Assembly (NCBI GenBank): GCA_004525155.1
Contig: SPDA01000031.1
Location: 1 to 10,557 of the forward strand
Length of the DNA: 10,557 bases
Reading direction: 5' to 3'
Source: Spirochaetales bacterium
GTDB taxonomy: Bacteria; Spirochaetota; Spirochaetia; SPDA01
Shown here one piece after another: positions 1-7,375 of this stretch (positions within the stretch are counted from its first letter, which is position 1; each line of letters opens with the position of its first letter). Below the pieces are notes generated by a model, which saw nothing but the letters and a program-made list of their open reading frames with translations, made no database searches and was not told where the DNA came from. The translations under genes and the position numbers were made by a program.

Positions 1-45
1 CATCTGGAGATAGGTGACTGGAATTTTTTCGTTTAAAATACGCAA
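1..45 (-). CDS. Possible start of a further gene, cut by the left edge
   Basis: On the minus strand a strong Shine-Dalgarno sequence (AGGAGG, at 59 to 54) lies 8 bases before a TTG codon at 45-43. From there the frame stays open for 15 codons to the window edge (reading MRILNEKIPVTYLQM if TTG is the start). It would be the next gene of the leftward cluster, 66 bases after the stop of the secreted protein gene. Only 15 codons are visible, so no family can be named. The start is supported by the ribosome binding site alone. An alternative is that the true start is a later codon, such as the ATG at 3-1, which has no good binding site of its own. Confidence 0.35.
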   Translation of the reverse strand, partial: MRILNEKIPVTYLQM

Positions 46-53
46 TAACGGCT

Positions 54-59
54 CCTCCT
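54..59 (-). promoter_or_regulatory. Ribosome binding site of the possible left-edge gene
   Basis: AGGAGG on the minus strand, 8 bases before a TTG codon. It is the strongest match to the consensus in the left part of the window, and the main reason to suspect a gene leaving the window here. The rest of the 46-111 gap holds only a 5-bp hairpin (67-79) with no T-tract. Confidence 0.4.
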
Positions 60-111
60 CAGTGCCCCATCATAGATGGTTATGGAAAGTATGTCAAATT
101 AAAGGTGCCGG

Positions 112-1551
112 TCATTGATTCTGAAGAAGACTGCTGAAGCCGAAAGTCAGGTGAAGATGATTTCTCAAAAATTCGAAAAAAGAGGCATGAGTGCCGCTGT
201 AAATATCGTTTTCCGCAGCCGCGGACCCGGAAACGGGTGCTTCCGCCAGCTTCAGGCCGAAAAAGGCGGCGGTATTCCGGCCGGGCACGCTGTTTTTCCT
301 GGTTATCCGCAGGTCCCCGGAAAACAGGAGTTCTTCCGTAAGTGCGAGGGAAGCGGTAAACCGGGCTGCCAAATACTCGTTCTCAAGGCCGGATTTGAGG
401 CTCAGAGTGTGTTCCGCGGCTCCTTCCGCCTGGCCGGGAACCGCGAGGACCTCAAGACTGATAAACCCCGCCTTGCCCTTAAGAGTGATGCCGCACCTGA
501 GGCTTTGCCTGAGCTCTCCCTCCCCCAGGACATTGTAATCCAGTCTCCTCGCGTAAGCGGATGTAAAAAAAACGGTATCCCCCGGAAACCCCAGGTCAAG
601 AGACGCATCGAAGGTTTCGGAACTTTCCCTGTACAGCTCCGGTACCGCCGGCGGTTCCGGCAGGGTCAGCCCGTACCCTGCACGGGCCGTAATCCGGGGC
701 AGCGGATTGAAGATAATTCTGCTGCCGGCCGTGATGCCGGCGCCGCAACTGGTCTCCAGGGGAGGCAGATACGCGGCGTCAGCTGCCGAAAGCACCAGTT
801 CAGCAGCCAGGGGGTCTGTTTTCACTCCAGCGAGGAACCTGACATAATAACCTGACGGTTCGGTACGGGAACGGGAGGAGCAGAATGCTGTGCCGAGGTA
901 GAAGGGCTCACGGCCGAATTTAGCGCTCACGGCCCAGTGGAGCAGCGCGAAATCCGGCAATTCACTCCAGGGTCCCTCCAGGGTCCAGCAATCCGCCGGC
1001 AGTCCTGGGGTTTTCTGTACCGCCCAGGTCAGACAGGCCTGGAGGGAGAGGGCGTCCCCTATTCTGGATGAGGATGAAAGACCCGTCAGCGTATTCCCCC
1101 CGTCCTGGACCGCGAAAAAAAGAGAAATTGGAACAGAGGCGGCAGCCACCACGAAGCCTTTCAGCGGAAGGACGGCAACCGCAGGATCGACCTTTATCAG
1201 GAAGGCTTCCGAGTACACCGAGGAGAAAGCCTTGTATCCCCCGGGGCTGTTCAATTCCTTGAGCAGGCCCCCCAGTGCGAGAGGTCCGGCGCTGACCGTG
1301 GGAGTGATGATGCCTCCCATGGTGTAGGGAGCTTTGCCGAAACTCCGGATATCCAGCGCAAACACCTTGAAATGGTTTCGCCGCCACAGCAGCCGGGTTT
1401 TGAGGGAGGAGAAATCTTCCACGGCGGTCCGCAATTCCAGGGAGGTCCCGCCGGGCAGGGCGGGGAAAGGCGGCCGGTCTTCGGTGCAGGCAGGCGCAGG
1501 GAAAAGACTGAGCATAAGAAAGAGAAAGACGGAACCGGGGAGGGCCTTCAT
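112..1551 (-). CDS. Secreted, probable outer-membrane beta-barrel protein of unknown family
   Basis: I do not recognise a named family. The 479-residue product starts with a signal peptide: Lys2, a hydrophobic core at about residues 7-19, then A-P-A followed by Cys22. This could be cleaved by signal peptidase I after A-P-A, or be a relaxed lipobox with Cys22 lipidated. The mature part has many short stretches of alternating polar and hydrophobic residues broken by Gly/Pro/Asn turns, clearest from about residue 235 to the end (235-260, 270-297, 313-336, 349-370, 381-416, 427-447, 456-474). This is the pattern of an outer-membrane beta barrel. The last residues (LLQNQ) lack the terminal aromatic typical of BAM substrates, which weakens the call. 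It carries six cysteines (22, 173, 188, 224, 269, 353), unusual for an oxidising envelope but tolerable in an anaerobe. The ATG start is preceded by AGGGGGG almost touching it. The gene lies 33 bases after the glycosyltransferase and is probably co-transcribed with it. The barrel assignment is inference. Confidence 0.72.
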   Translation of the reverse strand: MKALPGSVFLFLMLSLFPAPACTEDRPPFPALPGGTSLELRTAVEDFSSLKTRLLWRRNHFKVFALDIRSFGKAPYTMGGIITPTVSAGPLALGGLLKELNSPGGYKAFSSVYSEAFLIKVDPAVAVLPLKGFVVAAASVPISLFFAVQDGGNTLTGLSSSSRIGDALSLQACLTWAVQKTPGLPADCWTLEGPWSELPDFALLHWAVSAKFGREPFYLGTAFCSSRSRTEPSGYYVRFLAGVKTDPLAAELVLSAADAAYLPPLETSCGAGITAGSRIIFNPLPRITARAGYGLTLPEPPAVPELYRESSETFDASLDLGFPGDTVFFTSAYARRLDYNVLGEGELRQSLRCGITLKGKAGFISLEVLAVPGQAEGAAEHTLSLKSGLENEYLAARFTASLALTEELLFSGDLRITRKNSVPGRNTAAFFGLKLAEAPVSGSAAAENDIYSGTHASFFEFLRNHLHLTFGFSSLLQNQ

Positions 1552-1584
1552 ACCCCCCTATACGGGCTTTATGCGTGTCCTGCT

Positions 1585-2769
1585 TCAGTTGTTGAGGGAA
1601 AAAATGAAACCGGCCAGTGCATCGAGGTCCGAAGCGGGCTTCGCGTGCAGGCTGTTTCTTCCCAGGACTTCAAGCCGCCCTAGGTCGGTAACGAGGGCGC
1701 CGGCAAGAGCCGCCAGGGAACTGATTTTCGGCATGTAAAATCCCGCCTTGCGGCGCAGGATAAAATCGAGATTGCCGCGTTCCTGGCCGTAGATGTATCC
1801 GTAAATGATGAGCGGTTTGCCTGCCGTAAGGGTTTCGAATACCGTGGCCGGGCCTGCCTTCGCAATGACAAGGTCGGAGGCGGCCATCAGCTCCGGCATG
1901 AAATCAATAAATCCGAGGACAATGATTTCAGACTCCCGGTTTTTGCCACCCCTGTGGCAGGCGGAGACCATCTTCGTAAGGGCTTGTTTGAGCGCCTCAT
2001 CCTTGCCGCAGACCAGGGCGAGACCCGCCTCAGGAGCAGCGTGCAGCCAGGCCCGGAGCAGCCGGCGGGCACGGGGAATCCCTTCGCCCCCGCCCGTCAG
2101 CAGCACCAGTTTTTTTTCGGGATCGAGGCCGAGTTTTCTTTTAAAATCCGCGTTTTCCGCTTCCCGGTAGATCCTGGTAAAGCGGGACGAAATGACGGGC
2201 GAGAAAACCCGGACCCTGGATTCCTTCATCCCCCGGGCGTTCACGCACCAGCTTTTGAGTCTCCCGGAAAATACGACGGTCTGCATGGTTTTTTGTGAAA
2301 ACCACATGGGGTGGGCTGTAAAGGGATCCGTAACAACGGTGATAACGGGAGTGGAAAGCCCCAGGTCAGAGAGAACATAGCGTACCGGCTTAATCAGAAG
2401 AAAATGGAAAAGCACAAGTTTCGTTATATTCCTGTCCCGAAGAAAGGCGGACAGGTTTTTCCTGATAACGAGGTAGGTCAGGTAGTTCCAGAGGTTCTGG
2501 ACAAAAGGCAGCCTTGAAATATCGTAAATGAGAATCCAGAGGCCGGACAGCTTCATCGATGCGATTCTGTAGCCTTCCTCGAGGAGGAAAGCCAACATCC
2601 GGTGGGTGCCTGGTACAGGATCGAACAGGTGAACGTCAGCCTCATCGGGGTAGTTGTCCGTCAGGGTCCGGGCCATGGATTTGGCGGCGGATACATGGCC
2701 TCCCCCGGACTTAAGGTAGAGAAAACCGAGGCTCTGTTTTCCCGCCGCCGTCCGGTTTTCAGGACACAT
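1585..2769 (-). CDS. MGDG synthase / UgtP-like glycosyltransferase (GT28-type)
   Basis: This 394-residue protein resembles the processive diacylglycerol glycosyltransferases and MGDG synthases, relatives of MurG, which transfer a sugar from a nucleotide-sugar donor to a lipid at the inner face of the cytoplasmic membrane. The N-terminal acceptor domain has the SGGGH loop at residues 21-25 followed by A-A-K, the hallmark of this group, and a VVTDPF motif at 145-150. The C-terminal donor domain has a TGGGEG loop at 225-230 and the donor-binding segment at 298-333 (SDLVIAKAGPATVFE, then GKPLIIYGYIYGQERGN). The usual Pro of the PGQE motif is Tyr here. There is no signal peptide, as expected for a monotopic membrane enzyme. 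I start at the ATG at 2769, which overlaps the end of the activase gene by 11 bases and has GGAG 12 bases upstream. A frame extension to 2877 would add 36 residues that lie wholly inside the activase gene and precede the Rossmann start. The acceptor (diacylglycerol or another lipid) and the sugar cannot be read from the sequence. Confidence 0.85.
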   Translation of the reverse strand: MCPENRTAAGKQSLGFLYLKSGGGHVSAAKSMARTLTDNYPDEADVHLFDPVPGTHRMLAFLLEEGYRIASMKLSGLWILIYDISRLPFVQNLWNYLTYLVIRKNLSAFLRDRNITKLVLFHFLLIKPVRYVLSDLGLSTPVITVVTDPFTAHPMWFSQKTMQTVVFSGRLKSWCVNARGMKESRVRVFSPVISSRFTRIYREAENADFKRKLGLDPEKKLVLLTGGGEGIPRARRLLRAWLHAAPEAGLALVCGKDEALKQALTKMVSACHRGGKNRESEIIVLGFIDFMPELMAASDLVIAKAGPATVFETLTAGKPLIIYGYIYGQERGNLDFILRRKAGFYMPKISSLAALAGALVTDLGRLEVLGRNSLHAKPASDLDALAGFIFSLNN

Positions 2770-5700
2770 GTTCCGACAATACTCCGGGTTCCGGGGAAGC
2801 CGATTGTTGAGGCAGCTCCGTAATGTCCCGTCCGGGGGAATCTTTCGTAAGCGGAAAGTCATCCTCTTCGGCGCCATGATGTTCCCTGGCGCTCATGATG
2901 AGCATCTGAAGCCTGTTTTCAACGTTTGCCATGCTGATATCCGGTTCGTAATCCAGGGAAATTATCCGCACCTGAGGGTAGATGTTTTTTATGGCTTTTA
3001 TCATGCCCCTGCCGGTTATGTGATTGGGCAGGCACCCGAAGGGCTGGACTATGACGAAACTCGTTACTCCGTCCTTAATCATCTGGATTATTTCCGCAGG
3101 CATCAGCCAGCCTTCTCCCACTATGTAGGAGATATCGATGAGGCCTTCGATGTTTCTCACCAGGTCCCTTATGGAGGCAGTACTGTAGGGAAATCGGAAA
3201 AGGCTTAAAATTTTGCCCACCTTTGCCTTGATGATGCCTATTATGTCGTTGGAAGCCGTGGAGCCCAGGTAGGTGCCCAGGGGATGGGGCACGAGCCTCC
3301 GCAGGGCCTTGTTCTGATCGATTACGTAACCGCGGCGGAAAAAGTCGAGGAGGGGGGGGATAACGACCTCCATGCCCTGGTTTTCAAGGTACTGTTCGAT
3401 ATGCCTGTTGGACCCGGGATGATAGTTGACGAGAATTTCACCCACAATGCCGACTCTGGGCCGCCTGCGCTCCTCCGCAACGGATGCGGGATCGGTGATG
3501 AGGGGGATCCTGTTGAAAGCCCCAACGGCCTCCTCGAAGAGGGCCAGGGCTTTTTTACGGCTTGCCGCCAGAACTTCCGTAATGCCGGTAAGGAATTCCT
3601 GGAACAGGCTGTCCGCCCGGCCCTTTATTTTTTCATAGGGCCTCAAGCGTCTCCGCATCATTTCCAGGCCGTCCAGAAAACTTAAGCCCCAGATCATGTT
3701 GATCTGAAACCGGATGCCGAACCTGGCGCCGGGATGCATGCGCTTTGTATCGCTTCCGGAGGTCATGATGGGCACTTCCGGGTATCCGGCTTCGTCAAGG
3801 GCCTTCCTGGCTATGACGGCATACTGGCCGGCCCTGCAGTCGTCGCAGTTTTTGGCAAGCCCCAGGGCAACCTGTCCGGGGGAAAACCTTCCGTTTTTCA
3901 GCAGGGAGAGGGCTTCTCCGATGTTTATCTGTGCTGGATAGCACATGTCATTGTGTACATACCTTTTACCGAGGTCTATGGCTTCCTGGCCGGCCAGGGG
4001 CATCTGGTACACGGAGAAGCCTTCACGCTTAAGGACGGCGGATATGACGGTTGAGAATCCGGGGGACAGGTTGGGAGCCAGGACGGTTTTATCCCTCTTG
4101 TCCCTGCGTTTGAATTTTACGGAAAATGCGCTTTTCAGCTCCCGGTAACGGAATTTGTCCGCGTCCGAGGAATAATGTTCCTTTTTAAGCAGGATCGTTT
4201 CCACGAAAGACTGCACACGGAGCTTCAGGGGGCCCTGGATATCCGTTTCGTCCAGTTTCAGGATCAGCATTTCCTTGCGGCTCACGGATTCCTTGAGGAT
4301 GCGGGACATCTCGTCGCTCAATACCGCATCGTGGCCGCAGCCGAAGCTTACTATCTGCACCAGCTCCAGAAGAGGGTTTTTAGCCGTGCAGAAGGTGCCG
4401 CCCAGCATGCGGGTGTGAAAGGGAATGGTTGTTTCCACGCGTACACCGCTTAAATTCTGGTCGTGCAGGTTGGGAAGGGCTTCGAGCACCAGCACCGGAA
4501 TGCCGAGGCGCGTAAAATGGGACGAGATACGGTGGTTCACCATTTCATCGCTGTGATAGGGCCTTCCGGCGAGAACCACGGCAAAGGGATAGGAACGGCC
4601 GAGGGAATCGATAACCTTGCGCCCTGCCTCTACCAGTTCCCGTTTATACAAAAGAAAAGCCTTGTCCGCCTCCTTCAATGCCCTGAACACCTCGATCCGG
4701 GGAATGCCGAAGGTTTCGCTGAAATACTGCATCGTCTGCCGGTATTTGAGTTTTTCGTTCTCCCAGTGAAATACAGGGGTGTCGAAAGGTATGCCGTACC
4801 GTTTTTGGGGGTCGTCGCTTCTCGCTACGACCATGGGATATCCCTGCACGATGCTGCACATGTGCGTACCGGTAGCGCTTCTGTTTTCCCGGGGGACCCT
4901 GACCATCATCGGCATGAAAATCCTGTCAGCACCCGCTTCTGCCAAAGCCCGGATGTGACCATGCGCGAGTTTCGCGGGAAAACACACGGTATCGGATGGA
5001 ACAAAGGCAAGACCCTTTTCATACAGTTCGGCAGAGCTGTTAGGCGAGAGTACCACTTCGAAACCGAGGGCGGAGAACAGGGTGCGCCAGAAGGGCATGC
5101 TCGCCCAGAAATCGAGAATACGGGGAATGCCGATCCTGAGATTCTTTTTTCCGCTTGAAGGGTTTACCGGATATTCCTTCCAGAGAAGCCGGTTCTGCAG
5201 TTTGAGCAGGTCCGGAACGTTTTCCGACTTGTGACGGCCCGGTCTGCGTTTTCCCCTGAAATCGAAACCCGCCCCGGTTCCGCCGGCAAACTCCCCTTTG
5301 GGGCACCGGTTGCCGGTGACAAAATGCCTGCCGCCGCTGAAACGGATGATGGTGCGCATGCAGGAATTCGCACACAGGGGGCAGACGACCCCTGTCTGCA
5401 GTGTAAAGCCGAAGGACTGCAACTTCGGGAGAGTAAGAAAGGATGAGTGGTACAGGCCCTTTTTGCGCGCTTTTTTTTCAACCGCTTTTTTCGTGAGCAG
5501 AGCCGTACCCAGGGCCCCCATTTCTTCCGGGTGGGGAGGGCGTACGACAGTCTTGCCGATGTATTTTTCGAAGGCGCGGAGCACAGCGTCATTTTTGAAG
5601 GTGCCGCCCTGTACGAGGATCCTGTCTCCCAGCGCGGAAAAATTCGACACCCGCAGCACCTTGGTGAACATGTTTTCCACCACCGAGGAGCAGATGCCTG

Positions 5701-7300
5701 CCATGATGTCTCCTGTGCTCTTCCCGTTTTTCTGGGCGGTAATGATGGAACTGTTCATGAATACCGTACACCTGGATCCGAGCCTGGCCGGGGATTTCGC
5801 GCCGAAGGCAAGAGGGGCTATGTCCCGCACGGGTATGCCCAGGGATTTCCCGAAAGTCTCAATAAAGGATCCGCAGCCGGCGGAACAGGCTTCGTTGACC
5901 ATTATGTTGGTTATCACACCGTCGGCTAAATAAATGGCCTTCATGTCCTGGCCCCCGACGTCCAGAATAAAGGATACCCCGGGATGGAAATGCTGGGCCG
6001 CTTCCGCATGGGCTACCGTCTCCACGCACCTGTAATCCGCGCTGAACCCTGCGGCCGCCATCTCTTCTCCGTAGCCTGTCGTGCCGGCACCGCTGACCGA
6101 AAGGTGCAGTCTTTTCCGCCGGAAAGCCTGATGCATGCCGAGCAGGGCATCTTTTAGCACCTCCAGGGGGCTGCCCTCGTTGCTGCCGTAAAACCTGTAT
6201 AAAACAGAGCCCTGCTCATCGATAAGCACGAACTTGGTCGTAGTGGAGCCGACGTCTATGCCGAGGTAACCCGAAACGGTAAAACCGGGAGGGAAAACAT
6301 CGAGAGGGCCGCGCCCCGCAGCAGCCGCAGATTCTTCCCGCCCGTGGCGTGAAAAGAATTCCGCCGCCTCCTGCCGGCTTGTAAAGAGAGGTTCATCCCC
6401 CCTGTCGAAAGCCGCCTCTTCCGCGCGGATGGAATCCTCAAGGAGCGAATTGAGCTCCTCGAAGGACAGGATTCGTCTTTTCTGTTTAAGCAGGCTGTCA
6501 AGGCTCAGGGCCGCGCCCAGGGCGATAAAGAGTTCCTTCTGCTCCGGCACCGAGACATCGCTGGCTGCAAGCCCCAGGCGGTCACGGAAAACCTGCGCAA
6601 GAGTCGGGTTGAACACCACCGGACCGCGCTGGAGCAGGACAGGCGCCTTAATTTCCCTGCCCTGGGCAAGGCCGCCGAGGGTCTGTTTGACGATAGCGTG
6701 GAAACATGACAGCGCTATATCTTCCTTCAGGGCCCCCTGGTTAAGGAGCGGCTGAATATCCGTCTTGGCGAATACCCCGCACCTGCCCGAGATGTCGTAA
6801 ACCCTTGTCCCCTTTTCCGCAAGCCTGCCGAATTCCTCCGGCGGCGTATGAAGGAGTTCTGCAATCTGATCGATAAAAGCGCCCGTACCGCCCGCGCAGA
6901 TACCGTTCATGCGCATGTCATCCGCGATCATGGGCCCGCCGCCGGTCGTTGGTGTATAAAATATTATCTTCGCGTCCTGGCCGCCTAGTTCCACGGCGGT
7001 GAGGGTTTCCGGGTAAAACCTGCGTATTGCCAGGGTATTTGCGAGAACTTCCTGGATGAAGGGAATGCCGAGACGCTCGGCGAGAAGGCTTCCCCCGCTC
7101 CCGCAGACTGCGGCAGCTACGGCCCGGCCGGGAAACCTCTCCGCCAGGTCCGATATGAAGGTGAGAAGACATTCCGCCTGGCGCAGATTATGCCTTTTGT
7201 ATGCGGAATAGAGTATTTCTCCGGTTTTACTGTCCAAAGCCATGGCCTTGACCGTGGTAGACCCCACGTCCAGTCCGAGGCAGATTACATTTTTTATCAC
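2759..7300 (-). CDS. Giant BadF/HgdC-type acyl-CoA dehydratase activase with fused HgdB-like halves
   Basis: The 1513-residue protein belongs to the large BadF/BadG/BcrA/BcrD ATPase family. HgdC-type activases use ATP hydrolysis to push an electron from a [4Fe-4S] cluster to a partner enzyme. Two ASKHA domains are visible. The first (about 5-275) has GLDVGSTTVK at 9-18, ELGGQD at 104-109 and CAGGTG at 135-140. The second (about 345-605) has GIDVGSTTTK at 347-356, DVGGQD at 447-452 and CSAGCG at 472-477. The cluster-cysteine pairs are C135/C174 and C472/C511, each 39 residues apart, as in HgdC. A linker holds CPLCANSC (640-647) and C666, a likely metal site. The rest (about 720-1470, DUF2229 region onward) reads as two related HgdB-like halves: 720-1035 with C773, C815, C971 and C988, and 1070-1470 with C1120, C1152, C1155 and C1423. 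The C-terminal 40 residues are acidic and look disordered. Start is GTG at 7300, eight codons before the first nucleotide-binding motif, with AGG six bases upstream. No separate dehydratase subunit is in the window, so the substrate is unknown. The activase assignment is firm; the fused acceptor reading is inference. Confidence 0.93.
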   Translation of the reverse strand: MIKNVICLGLDVGSTTVKAMALDSKTGEILYSAYKRHNLRQAECLLTFISDLAERFPGRAVAAAVCGSGGSLLAERLGIPFIQEVLANTLAIRRFYPETLTAVELGGQDAKIIFYTPTTGGGPMIADDMRMNGICAGGTGAFIDQIAELLHTPPEEFGRLAEKGTRVYDISGRCGVFAKTDIQPLLNQGALKEDIALSCFHAIVKQTLGGLAQGREIKAPVLLQRGPVVFNPTLAQVFRDRLGLAASDVSVPEQKELFIALGAALSLDSLLKQKRRILSFEELNSLLEDSIRAEEAAFDRGDEPLFTSRQEAAEFFSRHGREESAAAAGRGPLDVFPPGFTVSGYLGIDVGSTTTKFVLIDEQGSVLYRFYGSNEGSPLEVLKDALLGMHQAFRRKRLHLSVSGAGTTGYGEEMAAAGFSADYRCVETVAHAEAAQHFHPGVSFILDVGGQDMKAIYLADGVITNIMVNEACSAGCGSFIETFGKSLGIPVRDIAPLAFGAKSPARLGSRCTVFMNSSIITAQKNGKSTGDIMAGICSSVVENMFTKVLRVSNFSALGDRILVQGGTFKNDAVLRAFEKYIGKTVVRPPHPEEMGALGTALLTKKAVEKKARKKGLYHSSFLTLPKLQSFGFTLQTGVVCPLCANSCMRTIIRFSGGRHFVTGNRCPKGEFAGGTGAGFDFRGKRRPGRHKSENVPDLLKLQNRLLWKEYPVNPSSGKKNLRIGIPRILDFWASMPFWRTLFSALGFEVVLSPNSSAELYEKGLAFVPSDTVCFPAKLAHGHIRALAEAGADRIFMPMMVRVPRENRSATGTHMCSIVQGYPMVVARSDDPQKRYGIPFDTPVFHWENEKLKYRQTMQYFSETFGIPRIEVFRALKEADKAFLLYKRELVEAGRKVIDSLGRSYPFAVVLAGRPYHSDEMVNHRISSHFTRLGIPVLVLEALPNLHDQNLSGVRVETTIPFHTRMLGGTFCTAKNPLLELVQIVSFGCGHDAVLSDEMSRILKESVSRKEMLILKLDETDIQGPLKLRVQSFVETILLKKEHYSSDADKFRYRELKSAFSVKFKRRDKRDKTVLAPNLSPGFSTVISAVLKREGFSVYQMPLAGQEAIDLGKRYVHNDMCYPAQINIGEALSLLKNGRFSPGQVALGLAKNCDDCRAGQYAVIARKALDEAGYPEVPIMTSGSDTKRMHPGARFGIRFQINMIWGLSFLDGLEMMRRRLRPYEKIKGRADSLFQEFLTGITEVLAASRKKALALFEEAVGAFNRIPLITDPASVAEERRRPRVGIVGEILVNYHPGSNRHIEQYLENQGMEVVIPPLLDFFRRGYVIDQNKALRRLVPHPLGTYLGSTASNDIIGIIKAKVGKILSLFRFPYSTASIRDLVRNIEGLIDISYIVGEGWLMPAEIIQMIKDGVTSFVIVQPFGCLPNHITGRGMIKAIKNIYPQVRIISLDYEPDISMANVENRLQMLIMSAREHHGAEEDDFPLTKDSPGRDITELPQQSASPEPGVLSEHVS

Positions 7301-7375
7301 ACTTTACCTAAGACCCGGTAATAAGATACTTTAAATACAAGCATTAAGGCAATAAGCTTTAAGGAGGCATCTCCC
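7301..7375. promoter_or_regulatory. Divergent intergenic region with candidate promoters
   Basis: This 75-base AT-rich gap separates the leftward activase gene from the rightward CYTH gene, so it should hold promoters for both. On the minus strand, TTGCCT (7352-7347) and TATCTT (7328-7323) are separated by 18 bases and resemble -35 and -10 boxes, placing a transcript start close to the GTG at 7300. On the plus strand the best pair I see is TTTACC (7303-7308) and TACTTT (7327-7332), 18 bases apart, which is weaker. These are eye-matched to the sigma-70 consensus only. No clear operator palindrome or riboswitch-like structure is visible. Confidence 0.4.
7361..7367 (+). promoter_or_regulatory. 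Ribosome binding site deciding the GTG start of the CYTH gene
   Basis: AAGGAGG lies 8 bases before the first of two consecutive GTG codons (7376 and 7379). The spacing favours 7376, giving an N-terminus MVHEIELK; starting at 7379 would shift the distance to 11 bases and remove one residue. Confidence 0.7.

Noticed and set aside
67..79. Small hairpin (CCATC-ATA-GATGG) downstream of the secreted protein gene
   Set aside because: A 5-bp stem with no following T-tract on either strand; too weak to call a terminator.
115..855. Plus-strand open frame of 246 codons opposite the secreted protein gene
   Set aside because: Low-complexity composition rich in Arg, Gly and Gln with no hydrophobic core. 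The minus-strand frame has a signal peptide and barrel pattern and is the real one.
2770..2877. Upstream extension of the glycosyltransferase to an ATG at 2877
   Set aside because: The 36 added residues lie inside the activase coding region and precede the usual start of the Rossmann domain. The ATG at 2769 has a GGAG upstream and the overlap typical of coupled genes.
4463..5933. Overlapping plus-strand frames of 231, 211 and 160 codons opposite the activase gene
   Set aside because: They mirror conserved activase regions in other frames, have no ribosome binding sites, and carry no recognisable domain.
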